Below, one piece after another: positions 34,194-43,418 of a DNA stretch of 64,000 nucleotides. The DNA is from Flavobacteriales bacterium (GTDB taxonomy: Bacteria; Bacteroidota; Bacteroidia; Flavobacteriales_F; PHOS-HE28). The first letter of the stretch is position 1. Each line of letters starts with the position of its first letter. The notes under the pieces are model-generated. The model was given only the letters and a program-made list of their open reading frames with translations, was not told the DNA's origin and made no database searches. A program made the position numbers and the translations under genes. Where the stretch lies: the NCBI GenBank assembly GCA_016713875.1, contig JADJOI010000003.1, positions 434,001-498,000 of the forward strand. Direction: 5' to 3'.

Positions 34194-35594
34194 ATGCTGT
34201 TCAATTCGGTCCACTACCTGTGGTTCCTGCCCACGGTGTTCGCGCTCTACTGGGGCGTGTTCCGGAGCCTGCGTGCGCAGAACCTGCTGCTGATCGTGGC
34301 CAGCTACGTGTTCTACGGCTGGTGGGACCCGCGCTTCCTCGCGCTGCTGTTCGTCAGCTCGTTCAGCGACTACTGGCTGGGCCTGTGGATCGACCGGAGC
34401 GGCGATGCGCGTGTCCGCAGGCGGGCCTTGGTGCTGAGCCTGGTCTTCAACCTGGGCATCCTGGCTTACTTCAAGTACAGCAACTTCTTCATCGCCTCGG
34501 CGGTGGATGCGCTGCACGCCTTGGGCCTGCAGGCCAACATCGGCACCTTGAACGTGATCCTGCCGGTGGGGGTGAGCTTTTACACCTTCCAGAGCATCAG
34601 CTACACGATCGAGATCTACCGGCGCGAGATGCGACCGGTGCGCGATCCCATCGCCTACCTCGCGTTCGTCAGCTTCTTCCCGCACATGGTGGCCGGGCCT
34701 ATCATGCGAGCGGTGGACCTGCTGCCCCAGATGACCGCGTCCCGGCGGTTCACCTATGCCAACGGCGTGAGCGGCCTGCGGCTCATCGTCCAGGGCCTGT
34801 TCAAGAAGGTGGTCATCGCCGACAGCCTGGCGCCCATGGTGGATCAGGTGTTCCGGCTGTATCCCTGGGAATCCGGGCCCGACCTCGCGCTGGGGGCGAT
34901 CTACTTCGCCTTCCAGATCTACGGCGACTTCAGCGGCTACAGTGACATCGCCATCGGATCGGCGAAGCTCTTCGGCATCGAACTGATGACCAACTTCCGC
35001 ACGCCGTATCTGGCCCGCGACATCGGCGACTTCTGGAAACGCTGGCACATCAGCCTCAGCACCTGGTTCCGCGATTTCCTGTACATCCCGCTGGGGGGCA
35101 ACCGGGTGAGCCGCCCGCGGCGTGTGTTCAACACGCTGGTCACCTTCATCGCCAGCGGGTTCTGGCATGGCGCCAACTGGACCTTCCTGGCCTGGGGGGC
35201 GATCCACGGGCTGCTGTACGTCCCGCTGATCGGCAAGGCGGATGGGCCAGCGCGACCGGCCGGACAGGCGCGCATCCTCCTGTCCACGCTCCTGACCTTC
35301 GCCGGCGTCACGCTCGCTTGGGTCTTCTTCCGCGCCCGGAACATCGCTGAGGCCTTCGGCTACCTGAAGGGCATGTGCACCCAGGACGTCATCAGCGTGC
35401 CCGACCGGCTGGACGGACTTCCTTTCGTGGGGGTCATGGTCCTGCTGGACCTGGTGAACCGGCATCACGTGCGTGATCCCTTCGGCCAGATCACGACGCG
35501 GTGGGTGCGTTACGCCGTCTACTTCACCCTGGTGCTGGCCGTGGTGCTCTTCAGTCGGCGGAACGACGTGCAGTTCATCTACTTCCAGTTCTGA
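34194..35594 (+). CDS. MBOAT family O-acyltransferase (AlgI-like)
   Basis: 466 residues with about ten transmembrane segments. Family motifs are 'YFKYSNFFI', 'LPVGVSFYTFQSISYTIEIYR', 'QIYGDFSGYSDIAIGSAKLFG', 'NFRTPYLARDIGDFWKRWHISLSTWFRD', and the active-site His in 'SGFWHGANWTFLAWGAIHG'. AlgI-type proteins move an acyl group, usually acetyl, across the inner membrane to a polysaccharide. The next gene, 2 nt downstream, is a single-pass SGNH-like protein, the usual partner that finishes the transfer. The polymer is unknown; the exopolysaccharide made by the 22-28 kb cluster is a candidate. Confidence 0.95.
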   Translation: MLFNSVHYLWFLPTVFALYWGVFRSLRAQNLLLIVASYVFYGWWDPRFLALLFVSSFSDYWLGLWIDRSGDARVRRRALVLSLVFNLGILAYFKYSNFFIASAVDALHALGLQANIGTLNVILPVGVSFYTFQSISYTIEIYRREMRPVRDPIAYLAFVSFFPHMVAGPIMRAVDLLPQMTASRRFTYANGVSGLRLIVQGLFKKVVIADSLAPMVDQVFRLYPWESGPDLALGAIYFAFQIYGDFSGYSDIAIGSAKLFGIELMTNFRTPYLARDIGDFWKRWHISLSTWFRDFLYIPLGGNRVSRPRRVFNTLVTFIASGFWHGANWTFLAWGAIHGLLYVPLIGKADGPARPAGQARILLSTLLTFAGVTLAWVFFRARNIAEAFGYLKGMCTQDVISVPDRLDGLPFVGVMVLLDLVNRHHVRDPFGQITTRWVRYAVYFTLVLAVVLFSRRNDVQFIYFQF

Positions 35595-35596
35595 CC

Positions 35597-36499
35597 ATGC
35601 GCCCGTTCCTGTGGAAGACCCTGATGGCCGCCGCGCTCTGCGCCCTGGTGGCGGTGGTGCTGGACCTGGCGCTCACCCGGCGGGCCGCCGGCCGGCAGTT
35701 CGAGCGGTACGCGGACCTGCACGTGATCCGCGCGGGAAAGGCGGAGGCCGAGGTGGTGGTGATCGGCAATTCACGCGCCCGGTACCACTACGATGCCCAG
35801 GTGATCGCCGAGCGGTTGAGGCGCCCGTGCTACAACCTGGGTATGATCGGGTATCCGCTGCTGGACCAGTTGGGCAAGCTGCGCTACTACTTGGAGCACG
35901 CGCCGGAGCCAGCGCTGGTGGTGGTGAACGTCGACGCCGCATCGTGGAGGCCGCTGGCCCGGGATACCATCATCCAGTACGAGCAGTTCCTGGATGATAT
36001 CCGTGACCCTGCCGTGCTGGACATCGTGCGGCACAAGACCGGGTTCCGTCCGCTGGACCTACTTCCATGGGCGCGGTACGCAGGATTCCCGGAGTACGTG
36101 CTGAAGATCGCGACCTTGGACACAGTGACGAACGTGCACGCGGGCTTCGTGGCTTCCACGGAGGTGCTCGATCCCAAGCGTGCCCGCCAGGTCAGCCTGC
36201 CAGCGGATGCGCTGAACGGGCTGGACGGGTATCTCGAGGCCTTGCGTGCGCATCGTCGCCGGCATTGGCCCCATGCGCGGGTGGCGTTCGTGGAGACCCC
36301 CTTCCATGGCTCGGACAGCCTTTGGATCCTGCGGGCCCTGGAGCCGCGGTTGGACCGGGCGACCGAGATCGTGGTGCCGGTGGACCTGAGCTGGACGGGC
36401 GACCCCACGCTGTTCATGAACCGCACCCACTTGAACGCCAAGGGGGCCGCGCACTTCAGCGCCCTGGTGGCTGATTCCCTGCGGGCGAAGGGCTGGTGA
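35597..36499 (+). CDS. membrane-anchored SGNH-like protein, acyl transfer partner of MBOAT
   Basis: 300 residues from ATG 35597, 2 nt after the MBOAT stop. One N-terminal transmembrane helix (about 8-26) anchors a periplasmic domain. The domain has a GNSR block ('AEVVVIGNSRARYHYDAQV', in place of GDSx) and a late 'NRTHLNAKGAAHFSALVAD', which supplies the His of the catalytic pair (HLNxxG pattern). Proteins of this build (AlgJ/AlgX, DltD, PatB-like) take the acyl group from the MBOAT and place it on the polymer. Identity of the partner polymer is not visible. Confidence 0.8.
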   Translation: MRPFLWKTLMAAALCALVAVVLDLALTRRAAGRQFERYADLHVIRAGKAEAEVVVIGNSRARYHYDAQVIAERLRRPCYNLGMIGYPLLDQLGKLRYYLEHAPEPALVVVNVDAASWRPLARDTIIQYEQFLDDIRDPAVLDIVRHKTGFRPLDLLPWARYAGFPEYVLKIATLDTVTNVHAGFVASTEVLDPKRARQVSLPADALNGLDGYLEALRAHRRRHWPHARVAFVETPFHGSDSLWILRALEPRLDRATEIVVPVDLSWTGDPTLFMNRTHLNAKGAAHFSALVADSLRAKGW

Positions 36500-36536
36500 T
36501 CCCGGTTCCCGTGGCAGGTCCGAGCGCGTGGATGGG

Positions 36537-36544
36537 TAGTTTCG
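36537..36544 (+). promoter_or_regulatory. -7 box TAGTTTCG directly before surE
   Basis: TAGTTTCG ends 6 nt before ATG 36551 and predicts a leaderless surE transcript. Confidence 0.5.
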
Positions 36545-36550
36545 CGGCCC

Positions 36551-37330
36551 ATGGAGCACCGACCGCTGATCCTGGTCACCAACGACGATGGCATCTTCGC
36601 CCCGGGCATCCGCGCCCTGGTGGAGGAGGTCCGCGCCTTCGGTCGCGTGATGGTGGTGGCCCCGGACAAGCCCCAGAGCGCCATGGGGCACGCCATCACC
36701 ATCCACAGCTTCCTGCGCCTGAACAAGGTGGCCTACCTGGACGACCTGGACGCTTGGAGCTGCAGCGGCACACCGGTGGACTGTGTGAAGCTGGCCATCT
36801 ACAAGCTGCTGGAAGGGCGCAAGCCCGACCTGCTGGTCAGCGGCATCAACCACGGCGCGAACATCAGCATCAACGTGCTGTACAGCGGCACCATGAGCGC
36901 GGCGGTGGAGGGGGCCATGGAAGGCATCCCGAGCGTGGGCTTCAGCCTGATGGACCACAGCATGGAGGCCGATTTCGCACCGGTGCGGCCGGTGGTGCGG
37001 AGCGTGGTGTCCAACGTCCTGCGCCACGGCCTTTCCCAGGGGGCGTGCCTCAATGTGAACGTGCCCCGCACCCGCGGCGAGGCCCTCAAGGGCATGCGCG
37101 TGTGCCGTCAGGCCAAGGCCAACTGGGAGGACGAGTTCGAGACGCGGCTCGATCCCGGCAAGCGCGAGTACTACTGGTTGAAGGGGGAGTTCAAGAGCGA
37201 GGACCACGGACAGGACACCGATGTGTGGGCCGTGAACAACGGCTACGTCAGCATCGTGCCCACCCAGTTCGACATGACGGCGCACCACGCCATCGCCGAC
37301 CTGAACACCTGGGACCATGGCCTGGAATGA
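36551..37330 (+). CDS. surE: 5'/3'-nucleotidase SurE
   Basis: 259 residues. The metal-binding N-terminus 'ILVTNDDGIFAPGIRAL' (DD pair), 'VVAPDKPQSAMGHAIT' and 'LLVSGINHGANISINVLYSGTMSAAVEGA' are diagnostic of SurE. It dephosphorylates nucleoside 5'- and 3'-monophosphates, and polyphosphate in some species, and is linked to stationary-phase survival. Its 3' end overlaps the 99-residue membrane protein gene by 14 nt; that gene in turn overlaps lpxB. The surE-orf-lpxB order with overlaps implies one transcript. Confidence 0.97.
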   Translation: MEHRPLILVTNDDGIFAPGIRALVEEVRAFGRVMVVAPDKPQSAMGHAITIHSFLRLNKVAYLDDLDAWSCSGTPVDCVKLAIYKLLEGRKPDLLVSGINHGANISINVLYSGTMSAAVEGAMEGIPSVGFSLMDHSMEADFAPVRPVVRSVVSNVLRHGLSQGACLNVNVPRTRGEALKGMRVCRQAKANWEDEFETRLDPGKREYYWLKGEFKSEDHGQDTDVWAVNNGYVSIVPTQFDMTAHHAIADLNTWDHGLE

Positions 37331-37616
37331 CCGCACGGTCGGCCTGGTGGGCGGGTTGCTGGCGCCCGCGGCCGGTTTTCTCGTGTATGCCCTGATCTAC
37401 GTCAACCTGATCCGGCCCCACAACGACCTGGGCTGGTTCGTGCAGGACCTGTTCCTGGGCACCCGCCGCTACCAGGCCCCGGTACTGAGCCTGTCCCTGC
37501 TGGCCGACGTGCCGCTGTTCTTCTGGTTCGACCGCAAGGGCCGCGTGGAGGCCATGCGCGGCGTGCTGATGGCGGTGTTCATCCACGGTGCGGTGATCGT
37601 GGCCCTTTGGATATGA
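37317..37616 (+). CDS. small membrane protein between surE and lpxB
   Basis: 99 residues with three predicted transmembrane helices (about 8-28, 56-70, 78-98), a 'YVNLIRPHNDLGWFVQDLFLG' loop and a short basic loop 'FDRKGRVEAMRG'. There are no known motifs. It overlaps surE by 14 nt and lpxB by 4 nt (ATGA), so it is translated with both. The position next to lpxB hints at lipid or envelope work, but this is inference. Confidence 0.8.
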   Translation: MAWNDRTVGLVGGLLAPAAGFLVYALIYVNLIRPHNDLGWFVQDLFLGTRRYQAPVLSLSLLADVPLFFWFDRKGRVEAMRGVLMAVFIHGAVIVALWI

Positions 37617-38731
37617 GCCGGCGCGTGTACCTCATCGCCGGCGAGGCCAGCGGCGACCTGCATGCGGCCAACCTCGTGAAGGCGCTTCGCCGCGAGCACC
37701 CGGAGGTGGAGCTGCGTGGCTGGGGTGGCGACCGCATGGCGGCGGCCGGGGTGCAGGTGGTGAAGCACATCCGTGAGCTGGCCTTCATGGGCTTCGCCGA
37801 GGTGCTCCTGAACCTGCGTACCATCCTCGGCAACATCGTGGCGTGCAAGGCGGACATCGCCGCATGGCGCCCCGATGCGATCGTGCTGGTGGACTACCCG
37901 GGCTTCAACCTGCGCATCGCGACCTATGCACGCACGCTCGGCATCCCCGTGTTCTACTACATCAGTCCGCAGGTGTGGGCCTGGAAGGCCGGCCGGGTGA
38001 AGCGCATCCGCCGCGACGTCACCGAGCTCTGCGTCATCCTGCCCTTCGAGCAGGAGTGGTACGCCGAGCGCGGCATGGACGTCACCTTCGTGGGGCACCC
38101 GCTGCTGGACGCCATCGCCGAGGAGAACGACCATCCGCCGACGCCGTTGCCGGGTGCGGACGGGCGACCGGTGATCGCCCTGCTCCCGGGCAGCCGCCGC
38201 CAGGAGGTGGAGCGCATGCTGCCGGTGATGCTGGAGGCCACCGCCGGCTTCACCGACCATCAATGCGTGGTGGCCGCGGCGCCCGCGCTCGATGATGCGG
38301 TGTACGCGCCGTTCCTCCGGAACAGCTCCGCTCTGGTGGTGCGTGAACGCACCTACGGCCTCCTGCGGCAGGCCCGGGCGGCCTTGGTCACCAGTGGCAC
38401 CGCCACGCTCGAGACGGCGCTCTTCGGGGTGCCCGAGGTGGTGTGCTACGGGGGCAGTGCCGTGAACGTGTGGCTGGCCCGGCGGCTGGTGAACGTCCGG
38501 TTCATCTCCCTGGTGAACCTGATCATGGGGCGCGAGGTGGTGCGGGAGATGATCCAGCAGGACCTGACGCCGGAGGCCCTGAACGCCGAGGTGCATAGGC
38601 TGCTGCACGATGCGCCCTACCGGGCCGCGATGCTGGACGACCTGGCCCGGCTGCGGGAACGACTGGGTGGCCCCGGGGCCAGTGCGAAAGCGGCGTCGCG
38701 CTTGTGGAAAATTCTGGTCCAGCGCTCCTGA
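37613..38731 (+). CDS. lpxB: lipid-A-disaccharide synthase
   Basis: 372 residues from ATG 37613. Motifs: 'YLIAGEASGDLHAANLVKAL', 'ELAFMGFAEVLLNL', 'VFYYISPQVWAWKAGRVKRI', 'LLPGSRRQEVERMLP' and 'ALVTSGTATLETALFGVPEVVCY'. It is a GT19 glycosyltransferase that joins UDP-2,3-diacylglucosamine and lipid X into the lipid A disaccharide at the inner membrane. An in-frame TTG six bases upstream is possible but less likely. Together with the neighbouring genes it shows that the organism makes lipid A. Confidence 0.97.
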   Translation: MSRRVYLIAGEASGDLHAANLVKALRREHPEVELRGWGGDRMAAAGVQVVKHIRELAFMGFAEVLLNLRTILGNIVACKADIAAWRPDAIVLVDYPGFNLRIATYARTLGIPVFYYISPQVWAWKAGRVKRIRRDVTELCVILPFEQEWYAERGMDVTFVGHPLLDAIAEENDHPPTPLPGADGRPVIALLPGSRRQEVERMLPVMLEATAGFTDHQCVVAAAPALDDAVYAPFLRNSSALVVRERTYGLLRQARAALVTSGTATLETALFGVPEVVCYGGSAVNVWLARRLVNVRFISLVNLIMGREVVREMIQQDLTPEALNAEVHRLLHDAPYRAAMLDDLARLRERLGGPGASAKAASRLWKILVQRS

Positions 38732-38750
38732 CCGCCCTGTCGGGCGCGGG

Positions 38751-38758
38751 TACTTTCG
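38751..38758 (+). promoter_or_regulatory. -7 box TACTTTCG directly before start at 38764
   Basis: TACTTTCG ends 5 nt before ATG 38764. It lies inside the longer open frame that begins at 38704, which therefore should not be used as the start. Confidence 0.55.
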
Positions 38759-38763
38759 CCGCC

Positions 38764-39927
38764 ATGCGCCTCCACCTTACTGCGTGGGCCCTGGTCGCGG
38801 CCGGCTGGGTCGGTGCCCAGTTCCAGGAAGTGCAGGTGGCGGTGCTCCATGGGAAAGGCGTCACCAGCGCCACACTGATGGGCACCCGCGGCGCCATGGC
38901 CGTGCTGACCGATGGCCGGCAGGTGGGCGAGCTCGCACCCAATGACGGGCTGCGGGTAGCCTTGGAGGACGGACGCATCGTGGGCCGGTCCTTGAGCGCG
39001 ACGTGGACGGCCCGCGAGCGGATCACGCTTCGAGCGGCCTCTGGAGGTGGCGTGCGGCTGCGCGCCGTGGTGCCCAAGCTCGCCGAACGCGTGTACAGCG
39101 GGTCCATCGACATCCGTCGGGCGGGCGCCGAACTGCGCTTCGTGAACGAAGTGAAGCTGGAGGATTACGTGGCCGGGGTGGTCGAGAGCGAGGCCGGAGC
39201 GCAGCAGGCACCGGAGTACTACAAGTTGCAGGCGGTGGGCTGCAGGACCTATGCGCTGGCGAACGCGCGGAAGCATGCGCCGGAAGGCTTCGAGCTCTGC
39301 GACCAAGTGCATTGCCAGGTGTACAAGGGAAAGGCCACCCATGGACCGATCACCGAGGCCGCACAAGCCACCCGCGGCATGGTGGTGGTGGATGCTGGGA
39401 TCAGGCTGATCCAGGCCACCTTCCATAGCAACTGCGGGGGAGAGACGCTCAACGCGGAGGACATCTGGAGCAAGTCCGAACCCTATCTGCAGGCCACCAC
39501 TGACAGCTTCTGCATCGAACAGCCCCATGCCACCTGGGCCATGACCATCCCCAAGGCCGACTGGCTCGGCTATATGGAAAGAAAGCATGGGCTGCGCACT
39601 GCGGATGCGGCCGTGCGCGCGGAACTCCTTGCCCACGAACCCCAATGCCGTGGCCTCTACCTCAATACCACCAAGCCGCTCGTGCCGCTGAAGCAACTAC
39701 GGGAGGACTGGAAGTTGCGGAGCACCTATTTCACCGTGCGCACCGCCGGCGACCAGGTGGTGCTGGACGGTCGCGGCTTCGGACATGGCGTGGGGCTCTG
39801 TCAGGAAGGGGCCATGGAGATGGCGAGGCGTGGGATCCCCTTCATGGACATCCTGCATCACTACTACCGCGATGTGCACCTGGTGGACCTCAGTAGCCTC
39901 GAGTTCTTCCGCGACGAGGGGCAATGA
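38764..39927 (+). CDS. SpoIID/LytB domain protein
   Basis: 387 residues from ATG 38764, which gives a signal peptide (MRLHLTAWALVAAGWVGAQ). The SpoIID domain covers about residues 110-370: 'NEVKLEDYVAGVVESEAG', 'KLQAVGCRTYALAN', 'STYFTVRTAGDQVVLDGRGFGHGVGLCQEGAMEMA'. In sporulating Firmicutes SpoIID is a lytic transglycosylase acting on denuded glycan; in Bacteroidota a wall-remodelling role is likely but not proven. The conserved Glu in 'VESEAG' matches the catalytic position. It is 32 nt after lpxB with its own promoter. Confidence 0.9.
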   Translation: MRLHLTAWALVAAGWVGAQFQEVQVAVLHGKGVTSATLMGTRGAMAVLTDGRQVGELAPNDGLRVALEDGRIVGRSLSATWTARERITLRAASGGGVRLRAVVPKLAERVYSGSIDIRRAGAELRFVNEVKLEDYVAGVVESEAGAQQAPEYYKLQAVGCRTYALANARKHAPEGFELCDQVHCQVYKGKATHGPITEAAQATRGMVVVDAGIRLIQATFHSNCGGETLNAEDIWSKSEPYLQATTDSFCIEQPHATWAMTIPKADWLGYMERKHGLRTADAAVRAELLAHEPQCRGLYLNTTKPLVPLKQLREDWKLRSTYFTVRTAGDQVVLDGRGFGHGVGLCQEGAMEMARRGIPFMDILHHYYRDVHLVDLSSLEFFRDEGQ

Positions 39928-39959
39928 GGCCGGCCCCGCAGACCGGTCGTCGAAAGAAG

Positions 39960-39990
39960 TTGACGACGCTCGATGAATGGTCTATTTTTG
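39960..39990 (+). promoter_or_regulatory. complete promoter: TTG-N20-TATTTTTG
   Basis: TTG at 39960-39962 and TATTTTTG at 39983-39990 with a 20-nt spacer fit the Bacteroidota TTTG/TANNTTTG layout. The -7 box is 24 nt before ATG 40015. Confidence 0.65.
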
Positions 39991-40014
39991 TCGACGAACA
40001 CCGAATCCAACCGC

Positions 40015-42075
40015 ATGGAGAAGTTCCTTACCCTGCTTGTTCCCGCTTTCCTGCTCTCGGCACCGGTCCACGCCCAGGTCGCCATCGGCCTGAACGAGAT
40101 GCCGGCTGCCGGGGATGAACTGCGGTTGACCCAGGCCAACTTGAACCTCTTCATCAACTACGCGCAGACGGGTCCGGGCTTCACCTGGAACTACACCAAC
40201 CTGCAGGCGGTGAGCGAGGACACCACGACCTACCAGACGGTGGCCTCCACGAACATCGTCTACGCGCTGGTCTATGCGGACATCTTCTTCAATCCGAACC
40301 GGGCCAACCATGCCACGGCCGGTGTGGACATCCCGTTCAACCAGCTGCTGCCCATCGCCGACCCGTACACGTTCCTGTACCGGAGCAATTCCCAGTACAA
40401 GAAGATCGGCTTCGGCGCGGAGCTCGCGGGCATTCCGGTGCCGATCATCTTCAGCCAGCAGGATGTGATCTATGAGCTGCCGCTGGACTACGGCGACGCG
40501 AGCGTGTCCAGCTCGGCCTGGAACGTCAGCCTGCCGACCCTGGCGTACTACGGCTACCAGCAGACCCGCACCAATGAGGTGGACGGCTGGGGTACCATCA
40601 ACACACCGGCGGGGAGCTTCAGTGCCCTGCGGGTGAAGACCACGCTGGCCGGTCGCGACACGATCAACGTGGATACGCTGGGCATCGGGTTCGCCATAGA
40701 GCGGCCCGTGGTGCGGGAGTACAAGTGGCTCACACCGGGGTTGCGCGTTCCAGTGCTTCAAGTGAACACCACGCAGATCTTCGGCTTCGAGGTGGTGTCC
40801 GCCATCTACTTCTACGACGTGCCGCGCAGCATCACGGTGGAACAACCGCTTTCCGCCAGCATCTGCCCGGGTTCCACCCTGGACATCACCTACAGCGAGA
40901 CCGGTGTGTTCAACAGCGGTGGCCTGCTCATCGACGCGAACGACTTCATCGTGCAGTTGAGCGACGCCAACGGCGACTTCAGCAATGCGGTGGACATCGG
41001 GCAGGTGACGGCCACTACGGCAGGCACCATCCCGGTGACGATCCCGGCGAACACCCCTCCAGGTACCGGTTATCGGATCCGGATCGTGTCCACCAGTCCC
41101 GCGTTCACGGGCGAGGACAACGGCTTCGACATCACGATCGACAACACGCCGCCGGTAGCCGTTGTCTCCGCCAATGGCCCCACGACCTTCTGTGCGGGCG
41201 GAAGCGTCACCCTTGATGGGACCTCTGGTGGCGGTCTGGCCTACCAGTGGCAGTTGGACGCCTCGGACATACCGGGCGCCACGTCAGCGACCCTGGTGGC
41301 CGATGCCCCGGGCAACTACACGGTGATCGTGTCCAGCGCGTGCGGAGTGGACGATTCGGACCCGGTGCTTGTGATCGTGAATGACCTGCCGCAGGCACCG
41401 GCCGTCCTGGCCTCGGATACCACGGTGTTCTGCGACGGTGGCTCGGTGATCCTTGTGGCCGACCTCTTCCCCGGTGTCACCTACATGTGGAGCGTCGACG
41501 GTCAGGTGATCCCCAACGCGGACACCGAGCAGCTCAACGTCACCACCGGTGGAAGCTACACGGTTGCGGTAACTGATGGCCTTGGCTGTAGCAGCGCATC
41601 GGCCGATACGCTCGCCATCACGGTCAACGCCCCGCCGGCCGAACCGGTGATCACGCAGGTGGTGGATACGCTCTTCGCCTCGGGTGCAGGAACGTTCCAA
41701 TGGTTCGTGGACGGGCAACCGATCCCGGGCGCCATGGACAGCTGGTACGTGCCCACGGCGAGCGGGGCCTACACCGTGACCATCACCGATGCCAACGGAT
41801 GCACGAGCACCTCGCAGCCCTATGCGTACATCTTCACCTTGATCGGGACAGGGCATGTGGCCGACCTGCGCGCTTGGCCCAACCCCACGTCCGGGCAGCT
41901 CTGGCTGGATGGGGCGGAGGGTGAGCGGTACATGGTGACGGACGCCAGCGGTCGACTGCTGATGCAGGGCCTGGCCACAGGTCGTCCGGCGCTGGTCGAC
42001 CTTGGCGGGCTGGCACCGGGCCTGTATGAACTGCGGATCGAACAGGGTTCCGTCCTGCGGGTCGTGCGTCAGTGA
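40015..42075 (+). CDS. T9SS type A secreted protein with Ig-like domains
   Basis: 686 residues from ATG 40015 (signal MEKFLTLLVPAFLLSAPVHAQ). The first 260 residues form an all-beta domain with no known motif ('GPGFTWNYTNLQ', 'GWGTINTPAGSFSALRVKTTL'). Several Ig/PKD-like domains of about 80 residues follow, each with the 'FCxGGSVxL' and 'G.YTV.V' pattern (about 400-620). The C-terminal 75 residues are a type A sorting domain ('LRAWPNPTSGQLWLDG', 'DASGRLLMQG', 'LAPGLYELRIEQG'). It is probably an outer-surface adhesin or matrix protein. A complete promoter lies upstream and a strong hairpin follows. Confidence 0.88.
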   Translation: MEKFLTLLVPAFLLSAPVHAQVAIGLNEMPAAGDELRLTQANLNLFINYAQTGPGFTWNYTNLQAVSEDTTTYQTVASTNIVYALVYADIFFNPNRANHATAGVDIPFNQLLPIADPYTFLYRSNSQYKKIGFGAELAGIPVPIIFSQQDVIYELPLDYGDASVSSSAWNVSLPTLAYYGYQQTRTNEVDGWGTINTPAGSFSALRVKTTLAGRDTINVDTLGIGFAIERPVVREYKWLTPGLRVPVLQVNTTQIFGFEVVSAIYFYDVPRSITVEQPLSASICPGSTLDITYSETGVFNSGGLLIDANDFIVQLSDANGDFSNAVDIGQVTATTAGTIPVTIPANTPPGTGYRIRIVSTSPAFTGEDNGFDITIDNTPPVAVVSANGPTTFCAGGSVTLDGTSGGGLAYQWQLDASDIPGATSATLVADAPGNYTVIVSSACGVDDSDPVLVIVNDLPQAPAVLASDTTVFCDGGSVILVADLFPGVTYMWSVDGQVIPNADTEQLNVTTGGSYTVAVTDGLGCSSASADTLAITVNAPPAEPVITQVVDTLFASGAGTFQWFVDGQPIPGAMDSWYVPTASGAYTVTITDANGCTSTSQPYAYIFTLIGTGHVADLRAWPNPTSGQLWLDGAEGERYMVTDASGRLLMQGLATGRPALVDLGGLAPGLYELRIEQGSVLRVVRQ

Positions 42076-42090
42076 CCGACGGTCCCGAAT

Positions 42091-42128
42091 GCAAGCGCCC
42101 CCGGCCAGTAGTGGTCGGGGGCGCTTGC
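42091..42128 (+). terminator. strong hairpin after the 40015-42075 gene
   Basis: Perfect 12-bp inverted repeat GCAAGCGCCCCC / GGGGGCGCTTGC with a 14-nt loop, starting 16 nt after the stop. No T-run follows, as with the hairpin at 6396. Confidence 0.7.
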
Positions 42129-42230
42129 GTTCCAGGCCTCTTGCACGATCGGCGGTTGACGATCGGTCCGGAATTCGCAGGAGCGCGGCACACGGTTTTC
42201 ATTCCTTGGTGCGTTCGAGCATCACGCCAC

Positions 42231-43418
42231 ATGTCCATCCGCACGATCGCCGCCAGTCTGTGCCTCTTCCAGGGAGGTGTCCACGCTCAGCCGGCCAATT
42301 TCGATCCGGCCCTGGTGCGCGACCTGAGCGCCTTGTGCGCCACGCACACCTTCCGCGACCTCTATGGTTCGGACGCGGCGATCATGCCCGAGGGGTACGA
42401 ACTGGTGCACACGTCCACGCCCCGCGGCATGGACAACCTGTTCCAGGTGTTCCGAAAGGGGGCGATGGGGATCATCGAGGTCCGTGGGTCCACCGCCGAC
42501 CCGTTGAGCTGGATGGAGAACATCCACGCGGCGATGCTTCCCGCCAAGGGCACGGTGGTGGTGGATGGCCGGCCCTTCGACTACCACTTCACGGACGATA
42601 CCGCGGCGGCGGTACATGCCGGCTACACCCTGGGCGTTTCCTTCCTCGCCGATGAGGTGGTGGGCCAGCTCCGCCTGCTGGACCAGCAGGGGGTGCATGA
42701 CATCGTGATCACCGGGCACAGCCAGGGGGGCGCCTTGGCCCACCTGCTTCGGGCGCACCTCGAGCACCTGCCCACCACCCGGGTGTCCGCCCGTCTGCGC
42801 TTCCGTACGTACGCGTTCGCCAACCCCATGGTGGGCAACGCCGCGTTCGCGAAGTGGTATGGTGAGGCCTACTGCAGCGCGGGCACGAGCTTCAGCATCA
42901 TCAATCCGGAGGACCCGGTGCCCGGGATGCCGCTGGCCTATCACGACCATCGCATTTTCTCGTCGGGCACGCTGAACGGGATGGTCTCCGGCGAGGAAGG
43001 CTATGATGTGAGGAGCGTGGCACGGAGCGCGTTGTTCCGCATGTTCCGCGGGACGCTCACCGATCTGGCGCACTACACATCGGCCTCCGTGGAGAAACGC
43101 ATCGCGAAGCCGGTGGGCGAGGTGCGGCTGCCCCCGTACCGCAGCGAGATGAACTATGCGGTGATGCCGGAACGGGTGTTGCTGGACCCGTTCCCTTACC
43201 CGCTGATCCTGCGGGACAGCACCATCCTGTCGAACGATTCGATCATGCGGGCCAACCCGCGCGATGCGAACGGGGTGTTCTTGAACAAGGCGCTGTACCG
43301 CAAAGCGCCGGGCTTCTTTCAGCACAAGCCGTACAACTACTTCGTCGCCATCCTGCGGCGTTGGTTCCCGGAGCGGTACGAAGCGTTGCGCGTGAAGGTG
43401 CTGCCGGAGAATCTCTAG
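42231..43418 (+). CDS. exported class 3 lipase-like alpha/beta-hydrolase
   Basis: 395 residues from ATG 42231 (signal MSIRTIAASLCLFQGGVHAQ); the open frame extends upstream through the terminator hairpin and is not coding there. The lipase_3 domain shows the nucleophile elbow 'VITGHSQGGALAHLLRAHL', an upstream 'IIEVRGSTADPLSWMEN' (oxyanion loop), then 'YAFANPMVGNAAFA' and 'IINPEDPVPGMPLAYHDH' with Asp and His candidates. It probably hydrolyses lipids outside the inner membrane. It has no T9SS tail. Its TAG stop shares the CTAG palindrome with the convergent gene. Confidence 0.85.
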   Translation: MSIRTIAASLCLFQGGVHAQPANFDPALVRDLSALCATHTFRDLYGSDAAIMPEGYELVHTSTPRGMDNLFQVFRKGAMGIIEVRGSTADPLSWMENIHAAMLPAKGTVVVDGRPFDYHFTDDTAAAVHAGYTLGVSFLADEVVGQLRLLDQQGVHDIVITGHSQGGALAHLLRAHLEHLPTTRVSARLRFRTYAFANPMVGNAAFAKWYGEAYCSAGTSFSIINPEDPVPGMPLAYHDHRIFSSGTLNGMVSGEEGYDVRSVARSALFRMFRGTLTDLAHYTSASVEKRIAKPVGEVRLPPYRSEMNYAVMPERVLLDPFPYPLILRDSTILSNDSIMRANPRDANGVFLNKALYRKAPGFFQHKPYNYFVAILRRWFPERYEALRVKVLPENL

